From Roseovarius albus (GTDB taxonomy: Bacteria > Pseudomonadota > Alphaproteobacteria > Rhodobacterales > Rhodobacteraceae): DNA of 64,000 bases. Every line of letters starts with the position of its first letter. Within the stretch, counting starts at the first letter, position 1. The stretch is taken from NCBI RefSeq assembly GCF_900172335.1, contig NZ_FWFX01000007.1:124001-188000 (forward strand). Reading direction: 5' to 3'. The notes under the pieces are model-generated. The model was given only the letters and a program-made list of their open reading frames with translations, had not been told where the DNA came from and made no database searches. The position numbers and the translations under genes are program-made. Positions 41,900-52,426 of the stretch are shown here, one piece after another.

Positions 41900-44029
41900 A
41901 TGACTTCCAAGAAAGACGAATGGCGCAAGATTGCCGAAGGGGAGCTGCGTGGCAGGCCGGTAGATGATCTGACGTGGAACACACTTGAAGGCATCGATGT
42001 TCAGCCGCTTTATACGGCGGAGGATACGGCTGATCTGGATCACATAGGGACAATCCCCGGGCAGGCACCTTTCACGCGCGGTGTGAAGGCCACGATGTAT
42101 GCGGGGCGTCCTTGGACCATCCGCCAGTATGCGGGATTCTCGACTGCAGAAGAATCCAACGCCTTCTATCGGCGCAATCTTGCTGCGGGTCAGCAAGGGG
42201 TTTCGGTCGCCTTTGATCTGGCAACACACCGTGGCTATGACAGCGACCATCCACGTGTGGTAGGGGACGTAGGCAAGGCTGGCGTGGCTATTGACAGCGT
42301 TGAGGACATGAAAATCCTGTTCGACGGTATTCCGCTCGACAAGGTGTCTGTGTCGATGACCATGAATGGCGCGGTGATCCCGGTACTTGCTAGCTTTATC
42401 GTCGCAGGCGAAGAACAAGGACATGATCGCAGCCTGCTGAGCGGGACCATTCAGAACGATATTCTGAAAGAGTTCATGGTGCGCAACACCTATATTTATC
42501 CACCAGAGCCATCGATGAAGGTCGTCAGCGACATTATCGAATTCACGGCCAATGAGATGCCCAAGTTCAACTCGATCTCGATTTCGGGCTACCACATGCA
42601 AGAGGCGGGTGCGAACCTGGTGCAAGAGCTGGCCTATACACTGGCGGACGGGCGTGAATATGTCCGCGCTGCGATCGAGGCGGGCATGGACGTAGATAAA
42701 TTCGCCGGGCGCCTAAGCTTCTTCTTTGCGATTGGCATGAACTTCTTCATGGAAATCTCAAAGCTACGAGCTGCACGGACGTTGTGGCATCGCGTAATGA
42801 CAGAGTTTGGCGCTAAGAACGAGCGTTCCAAGATGCTGCGCACGCACTGCCAGACGTCTGGTGTGTCGCTGCAGGAACAAGATCCGTATAACAACGTGAT
42901 CCGTACCGCCTACGAGGCGATGAGCGCGGTTTTGGGGGGCACGCAATCCCTGCACACCAATGCTCTGGACGAGGCGATAGCTCTGCCAACGGACTTCTCG
43001 GCTCGTATCGCGCGGAACACACAGCTGGTCCTGCAAGAGGAAACCGGTGTGACCAACGTGGTCGATCCGCTGGCTGGCTCTTACTACGTTGAAAGCCTGA
43101 CGGGTGAGTTAATCGACAAAGCCTGGGAACTCATGCAGGAAGTCGAAGAAATGGGTGGCATGACCAAGGCGGTTGCCAGCGGAATGCCCAAACTGCGGAT
43201 CGAAGAATCTGCTGCGCGTCGTCAGGCGATGATTGACCGGGGTGACGAGGTCATTGTTGGTGTGAACAAGTATCGCAAAGACAAAGAGGACATGATCGAC
43301 ATTCTTGATGTCGACAACGTAGCCGTTCGCGAAGCACAGGTTGCGCGGCTGGAAAACATCCGGGCCACCCGCGATGCTGCGGCTTGTGACGCAGCCCTGA
43401 AGGAACTGACCCGCCGCACCCGTGATGGCGGCAACCTGCTTGAGGCTGCGATTGAAGCCGCCCGGGCGCGTGCATCTGTAGGAGAGATCAGCATGGCGAT
43501 GGAAGAAGAATTCGGCCGCCACCGCGCCGAAGTGAAAACCTTGGCCGGCGTCTATGGTGCGGCTTACGAAGGCGACGAAGGATTTGCTGAAATCCAGAAA
43601 TCCATCGAAAGCTTTGCCGAGGAAGAGGGCCGCCGCCCACGTATGTTGGTGGTCAAAATGGGGCAGGATGGTCATGACCGTGGGGCCAAGGTGATTGCAA
43701 CCGCCTTTGCCGACATCGGCTTTGACGTGGACGTCGGCCCGCTGTTCCAGACGCCTGAGGAGGCGGCGCAAGACGCAATTGACAATGACGTGCATGTCAT
43801 CGGGATCTCGAGCCAGGCGGCGGGTCACAAGACACTGGCCCCCAAGCTGATCGAGGCGCTGGAGGCGCAAGACGCAGGGGATATCATCGTTATCTGTGGC
43901 GGTGTGATTCCACAGCAAGACTATGATTTCTTAAAAAATGCTGGTGTGAAAGCGATCTTCGGGCCTGGCACCAATATACCCAAAGCAGCACAGGATATTC
44001 TGCAGCTTATTCGCGACGCACGGTCATAA
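41900..44029 (+). CDS. scpA: Methylmalonyl-CoA mutase, large subunit type
   Basis: The enzyme turns methylmalonyl-CoA into succinyl-CoA, the last step of propionyl-CoA assimilation. The 709-residue protein starts [16 protein letters not shown], has the TIM-barrel substrate domain ([29 protein letters not shown]) and a C-terminal B12 domain with the D-x-H-x-x-G motif QDGHDRGAK, His592 being the cobalt ligand. It is a single-chain, MCM/MutB-type mutase. AGAGGA lies before the ATG at 41900. It ends at the terminator at 44036. Confidence 0.96.
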   Translation: MTSKKDEWRKIAEGELRGRPVDDLTWNTLEGIDVQPLYTAEDTADLDHIGTIPGQAPFTRGVKATMYAGRPWTIRQYAGFSTAEESNAFYRRNLAAGQQGVSVAFDLATHRGYDSDHPRVVGDVGKAGVAIDSVEDMKILFDGIPLDKVSVSMTMNGAVIPVLASFIVAGEEQGHDRSLLSGTIQNDILKEFMVRNTYIYPPEPSMKVVSDIIEFTANEMPKFNSISISGYHMQEAGANLVQELAYTLADGREYVRAAIEAGMDVDKFAGRLSFFFAIGMNFFMEISKLRAARTLWHRVMTEFGAKNERSKMLRTHCQTSGVSLQEQDPYNNVIRTAYEAMSAVLGGTQSLHTNALDEAIALPTDFSARIARNTQLVLQEETGVTNVVDPLAGSYYVESLTGELIDKAWELMQEVEEMGGMTKAVASGMPKLRIEESAARRQAMIDRGDEVIVGVNKYRKDKEDMIDILDVDNVAVREAQVARLENIRATRDAAACDAALKELTRRTRDGGNLLEAAIEAARARASVGEISMAMEEEFGRHRAEVKTLAGVYGAAYEGDEGFAEIQKSIESFAEEEGRRPRMLVVKMGQDGHDRGAKVIATAFADIGFDVDVGPLFQTPEEAAQDAIDNDVHVIGISSQAAGHKTLAPKLIEALEAQDAGDIIVICGGVIPQQDYDFLKNAGVKAIFGPGTNIPKAAQDILQLIRDARS

Positions 44030-44035
44030 ATTGAA

Positions 44036-44070
44036 TATGGCGGGGTTATTGCCCCGCCATACATGTTTTT
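44036..44070 (+). terminator. Intrinsic terminator of the mutase gene
   Basis: A 10-bp stem (TATGGCGGGG with CCCCGCCATA) is followed by CATGTTTTT. It lies 6 nt after the mutase stop codon and is a classic rho-independent terminator. Confidence 0.88.
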
Positions 44071-44663
44071 GAGAAGTATAATTCGATGTGCACTCGAAAT
44101 GCAGGATTCTCTGGCACATGATCAGCGAATACGAGCGATCCAACAAGCCATGACATGGTGTAAAGGGCATTCGGGAGGCAGGTCTTACCTGCGACAACTA
44201 ATGTAAATTCGCATGGGCGAAAATCGAGGCATTCCGCTAGGGTAAGCAAGGCGACTCCGCACTCGACGTTGCGAGTGGGGATTTACTCTGTTTATCCCTG
44301 CGCGAAACCTTAGCGCGATAACAAAAAGTACCCAATTTGGCCGATACCTTCGATTTTGACGTCATGGTCAATAAGATTGACCCCACCAGAATGGCCATAG
44401 CCATCTTATACGCGACACTTATGTTGAGTTGAGCCAACGATACTAATGACAGCAGGATCCAATTGCTGATTAATAAATATGACCAGTGGCATGCAAAATT
44501 GCGAAAATGATGAAGCTGCCAGATAGATTCCGCCGGTAGTTTCAAGCGGAAAGAACAGCTCCATGAGACATAGCTGCAATGATTTTGCCCAAATTAAGGA
44601 TGCACTTTCGTAATATAAGGTGATTCTGAAATGATCGCATAATGCGGAGGCGCATCAACTAAG
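44071..44663. other. Long intergenic region without a supportable gene
   Basis: This stretch of about 590 bp is AT-richer than the neighbours. Two short minus-strand frames (67 and 102 residues) are open but have no ribosome site or recognisable family, and one has hydrophobic stretches in a low-GC context that can arise by chance. At the right end, an AT-rich stretch with TAATAT (about 44613) could be the -10 box of the next gene. I saw no repeats, tRNA or known RNA motif. Confidence 0.5.
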
Positions 44664-45284
44664 ATGGTTAACTTATTGGAATTAGATCATATTGCCATTG
44701 CTTGCGAAACGCTTGATGAAGGGCAGGCATGGGTTGAGGAGGCGCTGGGAGTGTCGTTGCAAGCTGGTGGTCAGCACGCTCATTTTGGCACCCACAATAT
44801 GCTTTTGGGGTTGGAAGATGGGCTCTATCTCGAGGTCATTGCAATCGATCCCGAAGCGCCAGTCCCAGGCTATCCGCGCTGGTTTGATCTGGATCGATTT
44901 TCTGGGCGGCCAAGACCGGCTTTTTGGATTTGTCGAACAAAGTCTTTGCAGTCTGCAATTGCAACCTATGAAAAGGCAGGATTCGCAGTGCCACTGACAC
45001 GTGGTGATCTGAGTTGGCAGATGGCGGTACCGAGTTCGGGTATTTGGCCATATGACAATATGTTTCCGGCTTTTATTGAATGGCAATCCTCACCGCACCC
45101 GGCAACGCGATTGCCGCCTTCGGGCTGCCGATTGACACAGATCACTGTCCGCCATCCAAATGCTGAAGAACTCGCAGGTGAATTACACGGAAATTTCGCG
45201 GATACTCGAGTGGTTTTCGAACAAGGAGAGGCGGCTTTGCAGTATAAGTTTGAAACACCTTCAGGTGAGCGCATTTTGCGATGA
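44664..45284 (+). CDS. VOC-superfamily (glyoxalase-like) protein
   Basis: This 206-residue protein belongs to the vicinal oxygen chelate fold: the start LDHIAIACETLDEGQAW with HFGTHNMLLGL is the first paired betaalphabetabetabeta module, and a second half starts about residue 125 with LTQITVRHPNAEEL. It fits the Glyoxalase_3-like branch often annotated as unknown. The metal ligands are only partly evident (His8). A 4-nt overlap with the following acetyltransferase gene (ATGA) shows an operon. Confidence 0.75.
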   Translation: MVNLLELDHIAIACETLDEGQAWVEEALGVSLQAGGQHAHFGTHNMLLGLEDGLYLEVIAIDPEAPVPGYPRWFDLDRFSGRPRPAFWICRTKSLQSAIATYEKAGFAVPLTRGDLSWQMAVPSSGIWPYDNMFPAFIEWQSSPHPATRLPPSGCRLTQITVRHPNAEELAGELHGNFADTRVVFEQGEAALQYKFETPSGERILR

Positions 45285-45802
45285 TATTACGTGCTGCAGA
45301 ACCTCGTGATGCAGGTGAAATTTCAAAGATATGGAATGTTTACATACGCGACACATCGGTCACCTTTACGACAACTTGGAAAACGCCTGATACCATTTCC
45401 ACTGTGTTGAAAGACAAGGCACAAGCTAAGTTGCCGTTTTTTGTTGCCGAAGACGAAGGCAAAGTGCTGGGCTTTGTCACGTACGGCCCTTTTCGGACGG
45501 GGCCGGGATATGTTCACACAATGGAACACAGCATCATGCTCTCTGACGCAGCTAAAGGGCGCGGGACCGGCCGTGCATTGATGCAGGCCATCGAAGAGGA
45601 AGCTTGCCGGAAAAACGTACATACGTTGGTGGCAGGAATTAGCGCAGAAAATCCGAATGCGATTGCCTTTCATCAGGCGATCGGGTTCAAAAAGGTCGGG
45701 CATGTCGCCCAGGCTGGTCGCAAATTTGGCCGTTGGATGGATTTGATTCTTTTACAAAAAATGCTGGATTGCCGCACTGACAAGCCCGATCAAAGCTTAT
45801 AG
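45281..45802 (+). CDS. GNAT acetyltransferase, phosphinothricin-type
   Basis: The 173-residue protein is a GNAT N-acetyltransferase of the phosphinothricin/methionine-sulfoximine type: it starts ILRAAEPRDAGEISKIW, has the acetyl-CoA loop KGRGTGRALMQAIEEEA and ends with the ENPNAIAFHQAIGFKKVG pattern. Such enzymes acetylate small amines, but the substrate is unknown. It overlaps the VOC gene by 4 nt. Confidence 0.85.
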   Translation: MILRAAEPRDAGEISKIWNVYIRDTSVTFTTTWKTPDTISTVLKDKAQAKLPFFVAEDEGKVLGFVTYGPFRTGPGYVHTMEHSIMLSDAAKGRGTGRALMQAIEEEACRKNVHTLVAGISAENPNAIAFHQAIGFKKVGHVAQAGRKFGRWMDLILLQKMLDCRTDKPDQSL

Positions 45803-45811
45803 GTTATTCTT

Positions 45812-46489
45812 ATGTCTTTATGGACTCGCATATCAGAAGCTCTTTCAGCCCTTGCCAATGGTGAGTCGCTGACAGACATCCTTGATCGTCTGCGCACACC
45901 GCCGCAACGCAGCGTTGCTTTCGCCATCGCCGTGATCGGCTTGGGGGCTAAGATGGCCAAAGCCGATGGGTTGGTGACCCGCGACGAAGTGGCCGCCTTT
46001 CGTGAGGTGTTTCAGATTGCCCGTGATGATGAGGCAGGGGCGGCACGTGTGTTCAACCTCGCACGGCAAGATGTGGCCGGGTTTGAGGAATATGCAGAAC
46101 GCATCAAAAATATGTTCAAAGATGAAACCGGTACACTGTGTGATTTGATGGAAGGGTTGTTCCATATCGCAGTGGCCGACGGAGTCTATCACCCCAACGA
46201 GGATCTGTTTCTGGAGCGAGTGGCTGAGATCTTTGGCATTTCCCAGGCGAGTTTTGCTGCCATGCGCAGCCGCTATGTACCGGATGCGGAACCTTGCCCC
46301 TACATGGTTCTGGGGGTCACGCCAGACACGCCAAAAGAAGACATTCGCAATGCCTGGCGCAAGTTGGTGCGCGACAATCACCCCGACCAGATGGTTGCGC
46401 GTGGAGTACCGAAAGAGGCGGTACAACTCGCCGAAAAACGTATGGTGGATATCAACCGTGCGTGGGAGGAGATCAATCAAGGGGCCTGA
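45812..46489 (+). CDS. DjlA-like TerB and J-domain co-chaperone
   Basis: This 225-residue protein has an N-terminal TerB-like helical domain (residues about 30-145, AKADGLVTRDEVAAF and AVADGVYHPNED) and a C-terminal J domain with the His-Pro-Asp motif in RDNHPDQMVARG (about residue 190). J domains stimulate DnaK. There is no transmembrane helix of the true DjlA, so it is a soluble variant. It begins 10 bp after the acetyltransferase gene and the EEP gene follows 3 bp after it, so the run is one operon. Confidence 0.85.
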   Translation: MSLWTRISEALSALANGESLTDILDRLRTPPQRSVAFAIAVIGLGAKMAKADGLVTRDEVAAFREVFQIARDDEAGAARVFNLARQDVAGFEEYAERIKNMFKDETGTLCDLMEGLFHIAVADGVYHPNEDLFLERVAEIFGISQASFAAMRSRYVPDAEPCPYMVLGVTPDTPKEDIRNAWRKLVRDNHPDQMVARGVPKEAVQLAEKRMVDINRAWEEINQGA

Positions 46490-46492
46490 CTG

Positions 46493-47524
46493 ATGCGGAT
46501 TGCAACCTATAATGTGGAATGGTTCAACGCCCTTTTCAATGATGATGGTGCTGTACTTGATGACGGGGCATGGTCTTCGCGTTACGATGTGACCCGAGGT
46601 GATCAGATCGCAGCATTAGGCATTGTTTTCAATGCTCTGGACGCCGATGCGATCCTGATTGTTGAAGCGCCGGACCAGAATAGGCGTCGAAGTACGATCA
46701 CCGCACTTGAAGGGTTCGCTGCAAAAATGGGGATCCGAGCGCGCCGTGCTGTCATGGGCTTTGCCAATGACACGCAGCAGGAAATTGCCCTATTGTACGA
46801 TCCCGATCAGATGACTTGCGCGCACGACCCGAAGGGGCAGGAAACCGGCAAGAAAGGCTCACCAGATGCTCCAAGGTTTGATGGCGTGTTTCGGATCGAT
46901 CTGGATATTGATGCATCCGAGGATCTGGTTGTGTTTTCCAAGCCACCATTGGAGCTGCAGATCACGACTAAGGGCGGCATATCCTTTCATTTGATCGGGG
47001 CACATCTGAAAAGCAAGGCCCCGCATGGCGCTCGGGGGCGGGATGAGGCGATCCGTATGTCGATTGCCAATCGACGCAAACAACAGGCTCAGGCAGTCTG
47101 GCTGCGGCAACGGATTGATCAACTCTTTGTAAACGATGAGCCACTGATCGTACTGGGCGACCTTAACGACGGCCCGGGACTGGACGAGTTTGAAAACCTG
47201 TTTGGGCGGTCTTCAGTCGAGATCATTTTGGGGCAGGGGGAAGAGTTGGATCGTCGGCTTTATGATCCACACGCCCAGCAGGCGCTGAACCGCCGATTGG
47301 GCGCACGGTATTCGTCTGCCAGATTTTTTATCTCCAATGAAGATCGCTATATGCAGGCGCTTTTGGATTACATCATGGTGTCACCGCAATTCAGAGATAA
47401 AAACCCGCGTTGGCGGATTTGGCATCCATTCGACGATCCAGGGTGCTGGCGTGTGCCTGAGCTGCGCGAAGCGCTGATCATGGCCTCAGACCATTTCCCG
47501 GTGACTTTGGATGTCGATGTGTGA
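46493..47524 (+). CDS. EEP-family phosphoesterase/nuclease
   Basis: The 343-residue protein has EEP motifs: IATYNVEWFNALF near the start, ILIVEAPDQNR (metal Glu), LIGAHLKSK with the catalytic His, VLGDLNDGP and SDHFPV near the end. All main residues are present. It lies 3 nt after the TerB/DnaJ gene, so they are cotranscribed. The cognate substrate is unknown. It shares the superfamily, but little sequence, with the protein at 3207-4409. Confidence 0.85.
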   Translation: MRIATYNVEWFNALFNDDGAVLDDGAWSSRYDVTRGDQIAALGIVFNALDADAILIVEAPDQNRRRSTITALEGFAAKMGIRARRAVMGFANDTQQEIALLYDPDQMTCAHDPKGQETGKKGSPDAPRFDGVFRIDLDIDASEDLVVFSKPPLELQITTKGGISFHLIGAHLKSKAPHGARGRDEAIRMSIANRRKQQAQAVWLRQRIDQLFVNDEPLIVLGDLNDGPGLDEFENLFGRSSVEIILGQGEELDRRLYDPHAQQALNRRLGARYSSARFFISNEDRYMQALLDYIMVSPQFRDKNPRWRIWHPFDDPGCWRVPELREALIMASDHFPVTLDVDV

Positions 47525-47560
47525 CCTTAATTTTTCTCAGTGTTCGACTATATTAATATC

Positions 47561-47926
47561 ATGAAACGTATATTGCCTACCACTGCCATCATCGCCGCGT
47601 TAGCCGTTCCCACGTTTGCGCAGGAGGCAGAAGGGGATGAAGATCCATCCCTGATGGAGCAGGGCATGCAAATGCTGCTGGAGGAGTTCCTGAGTGAGAT
47701 GGGGCCCGCCCTGAAAGACCTTGAGGGGATGGCGGATGAAATTGGCCCTTCCCTGCGCAGCTTTACAGAGGAGATGGGGCCCGCTCTAGTGGACCTGCTG
47801 GGGAAGATCGAAGACTTCAGCGCCTATCACGCACCCGAGATTTTACCCAATGGTGATATCATTATCCGCCGCAAAACCCCCGCAGAAAAGGCCGAAGAGA
47901 AAAGCGGAGAAGATATAGAAATTTGA
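47561..47926 (+). CDS. Small exported protein of unknown function
   Basis: The 121-residue protein begins MKRILPTTAIIAALAVPTFA, a signal peptide. The mature part is acidic and Met/Glu-rich, with amphipathic helices and near-repeats (EMGPALKDLEGM, EIGPSLRSF, EMGPALVDLLG). It ends in a short charged tail (EKAEEKSGEDIEI). No family is recognised. I use the ATG at 47561; a GTG at 47540 also opens the frame. Confidence 0.72.
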   Translation: MKRILPTTAIIAALAVPTFAQEAEGDEDPSLMEQGMQMLLEEFLSEMGPALKDLEGMADEIGPSLRSFTEEMGPALVDLLGKIEDFSAYHAPEILPNGDIIIRRKTPAEKAEEKSGEDIEI

Positions 47927-47937
47927 GCCGAGTCTGC

Positions 47938-49476
47938 TTAGAAGGTGACTTTTGTTGAGGCCTCAAGCGTTTCGGCCAACGAGGCAAATCTGGCTTGTGC
48001 GACTTCGCCAAATAGTGGTGATATATCTTCAGACAATTTTAATTCGATCAGACGTTTCTTTGGAAACCACTGAAGCTCTGCCGAGGGCCTTTCGGTATCA
48101 AACCAGAGCATCGCCGCCAGACGCATGGCCTTACCAAGGATTTTGGCTTCATAGGCTTCCTTGGGGCTGACCAAAGGCAGCAGTTTTTCAAAGCGAGTGC
48201 CCGAACTGCTGTTGGAATAACGATAGTGAAGAGCAAGCCCCAAAAAAATCCGCTCAGAATGTTTCAGACCACCTAGATTGGAGCGTGTGGCATTTTCAAA
48301 GCAATCCTCGGCGCGGTAGTCGGGATGCGAACGCCAGCTGACATCATGAAGTAAGCAGGCTGCTTTAATCAGGCGAATACGGTCAGCCGAGGCTTTTCTA
48401 AATAAAGGCTCAATAAAATTATAGGTTACCTTGCCCTGACCGGGGCGGCGTGCATCCTTGGATTCTGCGAAGTGACAGGATTCAATCAGTGGATCGCGGT
48501 CGCGCAGGCGTTGCGGCATTTGCTCATATAAAAGCCCTTCGCGAATGCCATAGCTCGAAACTGCGATGTCGTGCGGTTTGAACATTTTTACGATCTCACG
48601 CAGCACTTCGGCGGCATGTGGAACAAGTGATATCCGGGCAGATGACACGTCAGCCTGCGCTTTCAAGGATTCTAGATTGGTCAGCGATATATAGTCCGCC
48701 GTATCGCGCACCGCTTTGGGGGTCATGCGATATTCGTGCAAGACCAGCAGAGGATAGCCCCGGCGCGCCATGTCAATCTTGGCAATTGCACGCCATGAAC
48801 CACCAACGAGGAAAAGCCGGTCTTCCTGGGGGCCAAGCGCTTTGTGCATGTCAGATAGCGTATCGCGGATCAGTTCCTTGCGGGCCTTCTTGCCGCCTTG
48901 AAGTTCTCTCAGTTTCAGGGGGCCAAGGTCTGAGCTGATGCGATTGCCAACTTCACCGCCGTTGATCTCGGCCAGTTCCATTGAGGAGCCGCCGATATCA
49001 CACACCAAGCCATATGCGCCGGGCCATCCGAGCAAGACACCCTGCGCCGATAGCCGCGCCTCTTCCTGACCATCGACCACCCAAAGCTTGATACCGGTTT
49101 CGCGTTCGACCTCATCCCTGAACGACGGGCCATCCTCGGCTTCGCGCACTGCAGCTGTGGCCACGGCACTAAGCGGGCCGGTGCCCATGGCCTCACCCAA
49201 CATCCGAAAGCGTTTGAGCGCGGCTAGAGCCCGAACACGACCTTCTGGGTTGAGTCGCCCGGTTTGCGCCATGCCAGAGCCCAGAGCGCACATGATCTTT
49301 TCGTTGAAGAAATAGGCCGGGCTGCGTGCAGCCCCATCAAACACCACCATCCGAACAGAGTTGGAGCCCACATCAACCACACCAACACGGCTAAGCGCCC
49401 GTGCGGAGGGATCATTGAAGAGAGGACGCCGGAAAGGCCCCCAGTCATTTTGCGCAGACGCCACCGTCTTGTTCAT
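47938..49476 (-). CDS. ppx: Exopolyphosphatase/guanosine pentaphosphate phosphatase (Ppx/GppA)
   Basis: The protein releases phosphate from polyphosphate ends or hydrolyses pppGpp. The 512-residue form has the ASKHA motif GVVDVGSNSVRMVVFDG near residue 32, LVCDIGGSSMELAEI and a C-terminal HD-like domain (ACLLHDVSWRSHPDYR). It is encoded just downstream of ppk on the same strand. I start at the ATG at 49476, where GGGGAA lies 6-9 nt upstream, and not at the farther upstream frame. Confidence 0.92.
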   Translation of the reverse strand: MNKTVASAQNDWGPFRRPLFNDPSARALSRVGVVDVGSNSVRMVVFDGAARSPAYFFNEKIMCALGSGMAQTGRLNPEGRVRALAALKRFRMLGEAMGTGPLSAVATAAVREAEDGPSFRDEVERETGIKLWVVDGQEEARLSAQGVLLGWPGAYGLVCDIGGSSMELAEINGGEVGNRISSDLGPLKLRELQGGKKARKELIRDTLSDMHKALGPQEDRLFLVGGSWRAIAKIDMARRGYPLLVLHEYRMTPKAVRDTADYISLTNLESLKAQADVSSARISLVPHAAEVLREIVKMFKPHDIAVSSYGIREGLLYEQMPQRLRDRDPLIESCHFAESKDARRPGQGKVTYNFIEPLFRKASADRIRLIKAACLLHDVSWRSHPDYRAEDCFENATRSNLGGLKHSERIFLGLALHYRYSNSSSGTRFEKLLPLVSPKEAYEAKILGKAMRLAAMLWFDTERPSAELQWFPKKRLIELKLSEDISPLFGEVAQARFASLAETLEASTKVTF

Positions 49477-49532
49477 GTGGTTCCCCGGTCGTGTTCTTTT
49501 TATTTCGTGTATGCGCCAGAGGCGATGATCGG

Positions 49533-51707
49533 TCAATCTTTGGTATGCGTCAGTTTTGGCACGTCCGAGGCTCCGGCGGATCCGCGACCAGACAAAGAAG
49601 GGTTCTCCATAAAGAACCTGTGGCAATTGAACGCGAACTTCCCCTTGGGCGGTTCAGGGCGGGTAAAGCTGCCATCGGGTGCCATGACCCAGCTTTGCGC
49701 CACATCGGCAAGGTTTGCTGCCATGACCTGGCTCACAATCTGTGCTTTGACCGTGGCGTTTTCGATCTCGACCAAAGTTTCCACGCGGCGGTTTAAATTA
49801 CGGCCCATCCAATCGGCGGAGCTGATGAAAACTCGGGCTTTTTTCGAGGGCAGGCCGTGACCGTTGCCAAAGCAGACAATGCGGGAATGTTCCAGAAAAC
49901 GACCAACAATGGATTTAACGCGAATGTTTTCACTCAGACCTTTGATTCCGGGCTTCAAGCCGCAAATGCCGCGTATGACGAGGTTGATTTTCACCCCTGC
50001 GTTCGAGGCTTTGTAAAGTGCATCAATGACGTCCGGGTCGATCACGGAATTCATCTTGGCCCAGATCTCTGCAGGTTTTCCGGCCTTGGCGTGTTCGATC
50101 TCTTTGTCGATCATCTCAAGTAGTTTGGGTTTGAGGGAAATCGGAGAGATCGACAGGTTGTCCAGTTTCTCAGGTTGGGCATAGCCGGACAGATAGTTGA
50201 ACACCTTGGTGGCATCGCGGCCCAGCGAGGCATCACAGGTAAAGAAGCTAAGATCAGTGTAGACCTTGGCTGTAATCGGGTGGTAGTTCCCCGTGCCATA
50301 GTGGGTATAGGTCACCAAGCTATTACCTTCGCGACGCACAACGGTTGAGATCTTGGCGTGGGTTTTCAGGTCAAGGAAGCCATACACCACATGCGCACCG
50401 GCGCGTTCCAATCGACGAGACTGCCGGATATTCGCGGCTTCATCAAATCGAGCTTTCAGTTCAACCAGCGCCGTGACAGATTTGCCGTCTTCTGCTGCTT
50501 CGCACAGCGCTTCAACAATCGGAGATTTTTTCGAGGTGCGGTAAAGTGTTTGTTTGATAGCCACGACATCAGGATCTCGTGCGGCCTGCGCCAAAAAACG
50601 GACTACCATGTCGAAGGTCTCATAGGGGTGGTGTAGCAGCATATCTTTTTGCCGTATGGCGGCAAACATATCCCCGTCATGGTCTTGTACACGTTCAGGA
50701 ACGCGCGGCACGAAACTTGGCCAAAGTAGATCCGGGCGGTTGTCCAGAACCAACTCTCCAAGATCGGCCAAGCCGATCATTCCTTTGACCTCGACCACCT
50801 CGTCAGTAGAGACGTGCAGTTCATGCATGATCGTCTGGCGCAAGGCAGTGGGCGCATCGGTCGAAATCTTCAGACGTACCACCTCTCCGCGACGGCGGCG
50901 TTTGAGCGCAACTTCAAATTCGCGCACCAGATCTTCGGCTTCGTCTTCAACCTCAAGATCGCTGTCGCGCAGGACACGGAAGGTACAGTGCGATTTGTAT
51001 TTGTATCCTGGGAACAGGCTGCTGAGATGAAGCAGCAGAAGTTCTTCCAGTGGCAAGGCGCGGTGCGTGCCGTTTGAGGAGGGCAGCGTGACAAAGCGGT
51101 CAATCTGATGCGGGATCGGCAGCAGCGCCATCAAGGGTCTTTTGTCGCTCGACCGCTCAAGCTGCAGGGCAAGTGAAAAACCCAAGTTTGGAATAAACGG
51201 GAATGGGTGCGCTGGGTCAATCGCCAGAGGGGACAGAACCGGGAAAACCTGATTTAGAAATACATCCGACAGATAGGCTTTGTCGTTTTTTCCGACGCTG
51301 TCTTTGTCGAGAATGGAAATATGTTCATCTTCCATCTCGCTGCGCAGCGCTTCATAGGTCGTTTGCTGTGCCTCGAGCAATTTGCGCGCGTCCTCGTTGA
51401 TCAGCACTAACTGTTCGACCGGGGTTAATCCGTCGTGCGCGGGTGTTGTATTGCCGGCACGGGCCAGTTCGCGCAGACCTGCCACACGGACGTTGTAAAA
51501 CTCATCAAGATTGTTCGCCGAAATCGACAGAAAGCGCAACCGCTCTAGCAGAGGCACGCGCGTGTTCTGCGCTTCCTCCAAGACACGCCAATTGAACCCG
51601 AGCCAGCTCAGTTCACGATTGTGAAATCGACCAGGGCCGGATTTGTCGAAATCCGGAATCTCTACTGCTTCAAGTAGCGGGGAAGATAAAAAATCAGCGT
51701 TTAACAT
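49533..51707 (-). CDS. ppk1: Polyphosphate kinase Ppk1
   Basis: Ppk1 makes polyphosphate from ATP and is reversible. The 724-residue protein has the family's domains: an N-terminal helical part ([16 protein letters not shown]), two PLD-like catalytic parts, and the catalytic His region [18 protein letters not shown]. The second PLD-like region ([27 protein letters not shown]) completes it. It lies 56 bp upstream of ppx, the expected pair for polyphosphate turnover. Confidence 0.95.
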   Translation of the reverse strand: MLNADFLSSPLLEAVEIPDFDKSGPGRFHNRELSWLGFNWRVLEEAQNTRVPLLERLRFLSISANNLDEFYNVRVAGLRELARAGNTTPAHDGLTPVEQLVLINEDARKLLEAQQTTYEALRSEMEDEHISILDKDSVGKNDKAYLSDVFLNQVFPVLSPLAIDPAHPFPFIPNLGFSLALQLERSSDKRPLMALLPIPHQIDRFVTLPSSNGTHRALPLEELLLLHLSSLFPGYKYKSHCTFRVLRDSDLEVEDEAEDLVREFEVALKRRRRGEVVRLKISTDAPTALRQTIMHELHVSTDEVVEVKGMIGLADLGELVLDNRPDLLWPSFVPRVPERVQDHDGDMFAAIRQKDMLLHHPYETFDMVVRFLAQAARDPDVVAIKQTLYRTSKKSPIVEALCEAAEDGKSVTALVELKARFDEAANIRQSRRLERAGAHVVYGFLDLKTHAKISTVVRREGNSLVTYTHYGTGNYHPITAKVYTDLSFFTCDASLGRDATKVFNYLSGYAQPEKLDNLSISPISLKPKLLEMIDKEIEHAKAGKPAEIWAKMNSVIDPDVIDALYKASNAGVKINLVIRGICGLKPGIKGLSENIRVKSIVGRFLEHSRIVCFGNGHGLPSKKARVFISSADWMGRNLNRRVETLVEIENATVKAQIVSQVMAANLADVAQSWVMAPDGSFTRPEPPKGKFAFNCHRFFMENPSLSGRGSAGASDVPKLTHTKD

Positions 51708-51754
51708 GCGTTCCGTCTAGTGGGCGAATGTGACAGTTTTTATAAACTAACAGC

Positions 51755-52426
51755 TTAATTGCCTTCATCCAGCAATTTCGCTGCCATATTGCGGGTAATT
51801 GGGCGACCGGTTTGCAAAGCATAGGCATCCAGCTGGGCAATGACCTGCCGGGCTGCGTCAAATGAACGGTCAATACGACGTGCCAAATAGGGAATAGTTT
51901 CGGGGCTGGGCATCAACTGCCGGTCGGACAGATGCTTCATCAAAACAGCGGACAATAGCGTATCATCCGGTGGTCCCAGCGTGATGGTCGGCGTGCCCTG
52001 CATTCGGCTGGCTAAATCCGGCAATGCCAAGGACCAGCGAGACGGAGCCTTTCGCGCGGTGAACAGCACGGAATGCCCTTCGGCCAGTGTTAGATTGTGC
52101 AGATGAAACAAGGCCTCTTCGATTTCAAGGTTGCCTGCGATGCTGCATACGTCTTCGACGGCAACGGAACCGCTGGCCAGGACGGGGATGTTTTCTTTGA
52201 CAAGGCTCCTGGCCCGAACAATTTTGGCACCAGAAAGCGCGGCCCAAACATGGGTGAGGTGCGTCTTTCCGGACCCGGGATCGCCCACCAGACACAGTTT
52301 CCGTGCAGGCCAGTCATACCAACCTTCGATCATCGCGACCGCAGTTGCGTTGGAGGGGGCGACAAAGAAGTCCTCTCTCCCCAGTGCCTGTCGCACTGGC
52401 AGATCAAAACTGAGTTGTTCGGCCAT
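51755..52426 (-). CDS. hda: DnaA-related regulatory protein Hda/HdaA
   Basis: HdaA helps convert DnaA-ATP to DnaA-ADP with the sliding clamp and so prevents re-initiation. The 223-residue protein has an N-terminal clamp-binding motif QLSFDLP, a Walker A LVGDPGSGKTHL and the AAA+ arm of DnaA but no DNA-binding domain IV. It overlaps the upstream permease gene by one base (TAATG), so it is translated from the same message. It lies next to ppk1. Confidence 0.88.
   Translation of the reverse strand: MAEQLSFDLPVRQALGREDFFVAPSNATAVAMIEGWYDWPARKLCLVGDPGSGKTHLTHVWAALSGAKIVRARSLVKENIPVLASGSVAVEDVCSIAGNLEIEEALFHLHNLTLAEGHSVLFTARKAPSRWSLALPDLASRMQGTPTITLGPPDDTLLSAVLMKHLSDRQLMPSPETIPYLARRIDRSFDAARQVIAQLDAYALQTGRPITRNMAAKLLDEGN

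Noticed and set aside
41699..42625. Long open extension of the DUF4174 frame antisense to the mutase gene
   Set aside because: The mutase coding strand is unmistakable there. The part from 41698 downward starts with a proper signal peptide; the rest is a shadow of codon bias.
44237..44545. A 102-codon minus-strand frame with hydrophobic stretches
   Set aside because: It lies in an AT-rich gap, lacks a ribosome site and shows no recognisable domain; chance is the simpler explanation.
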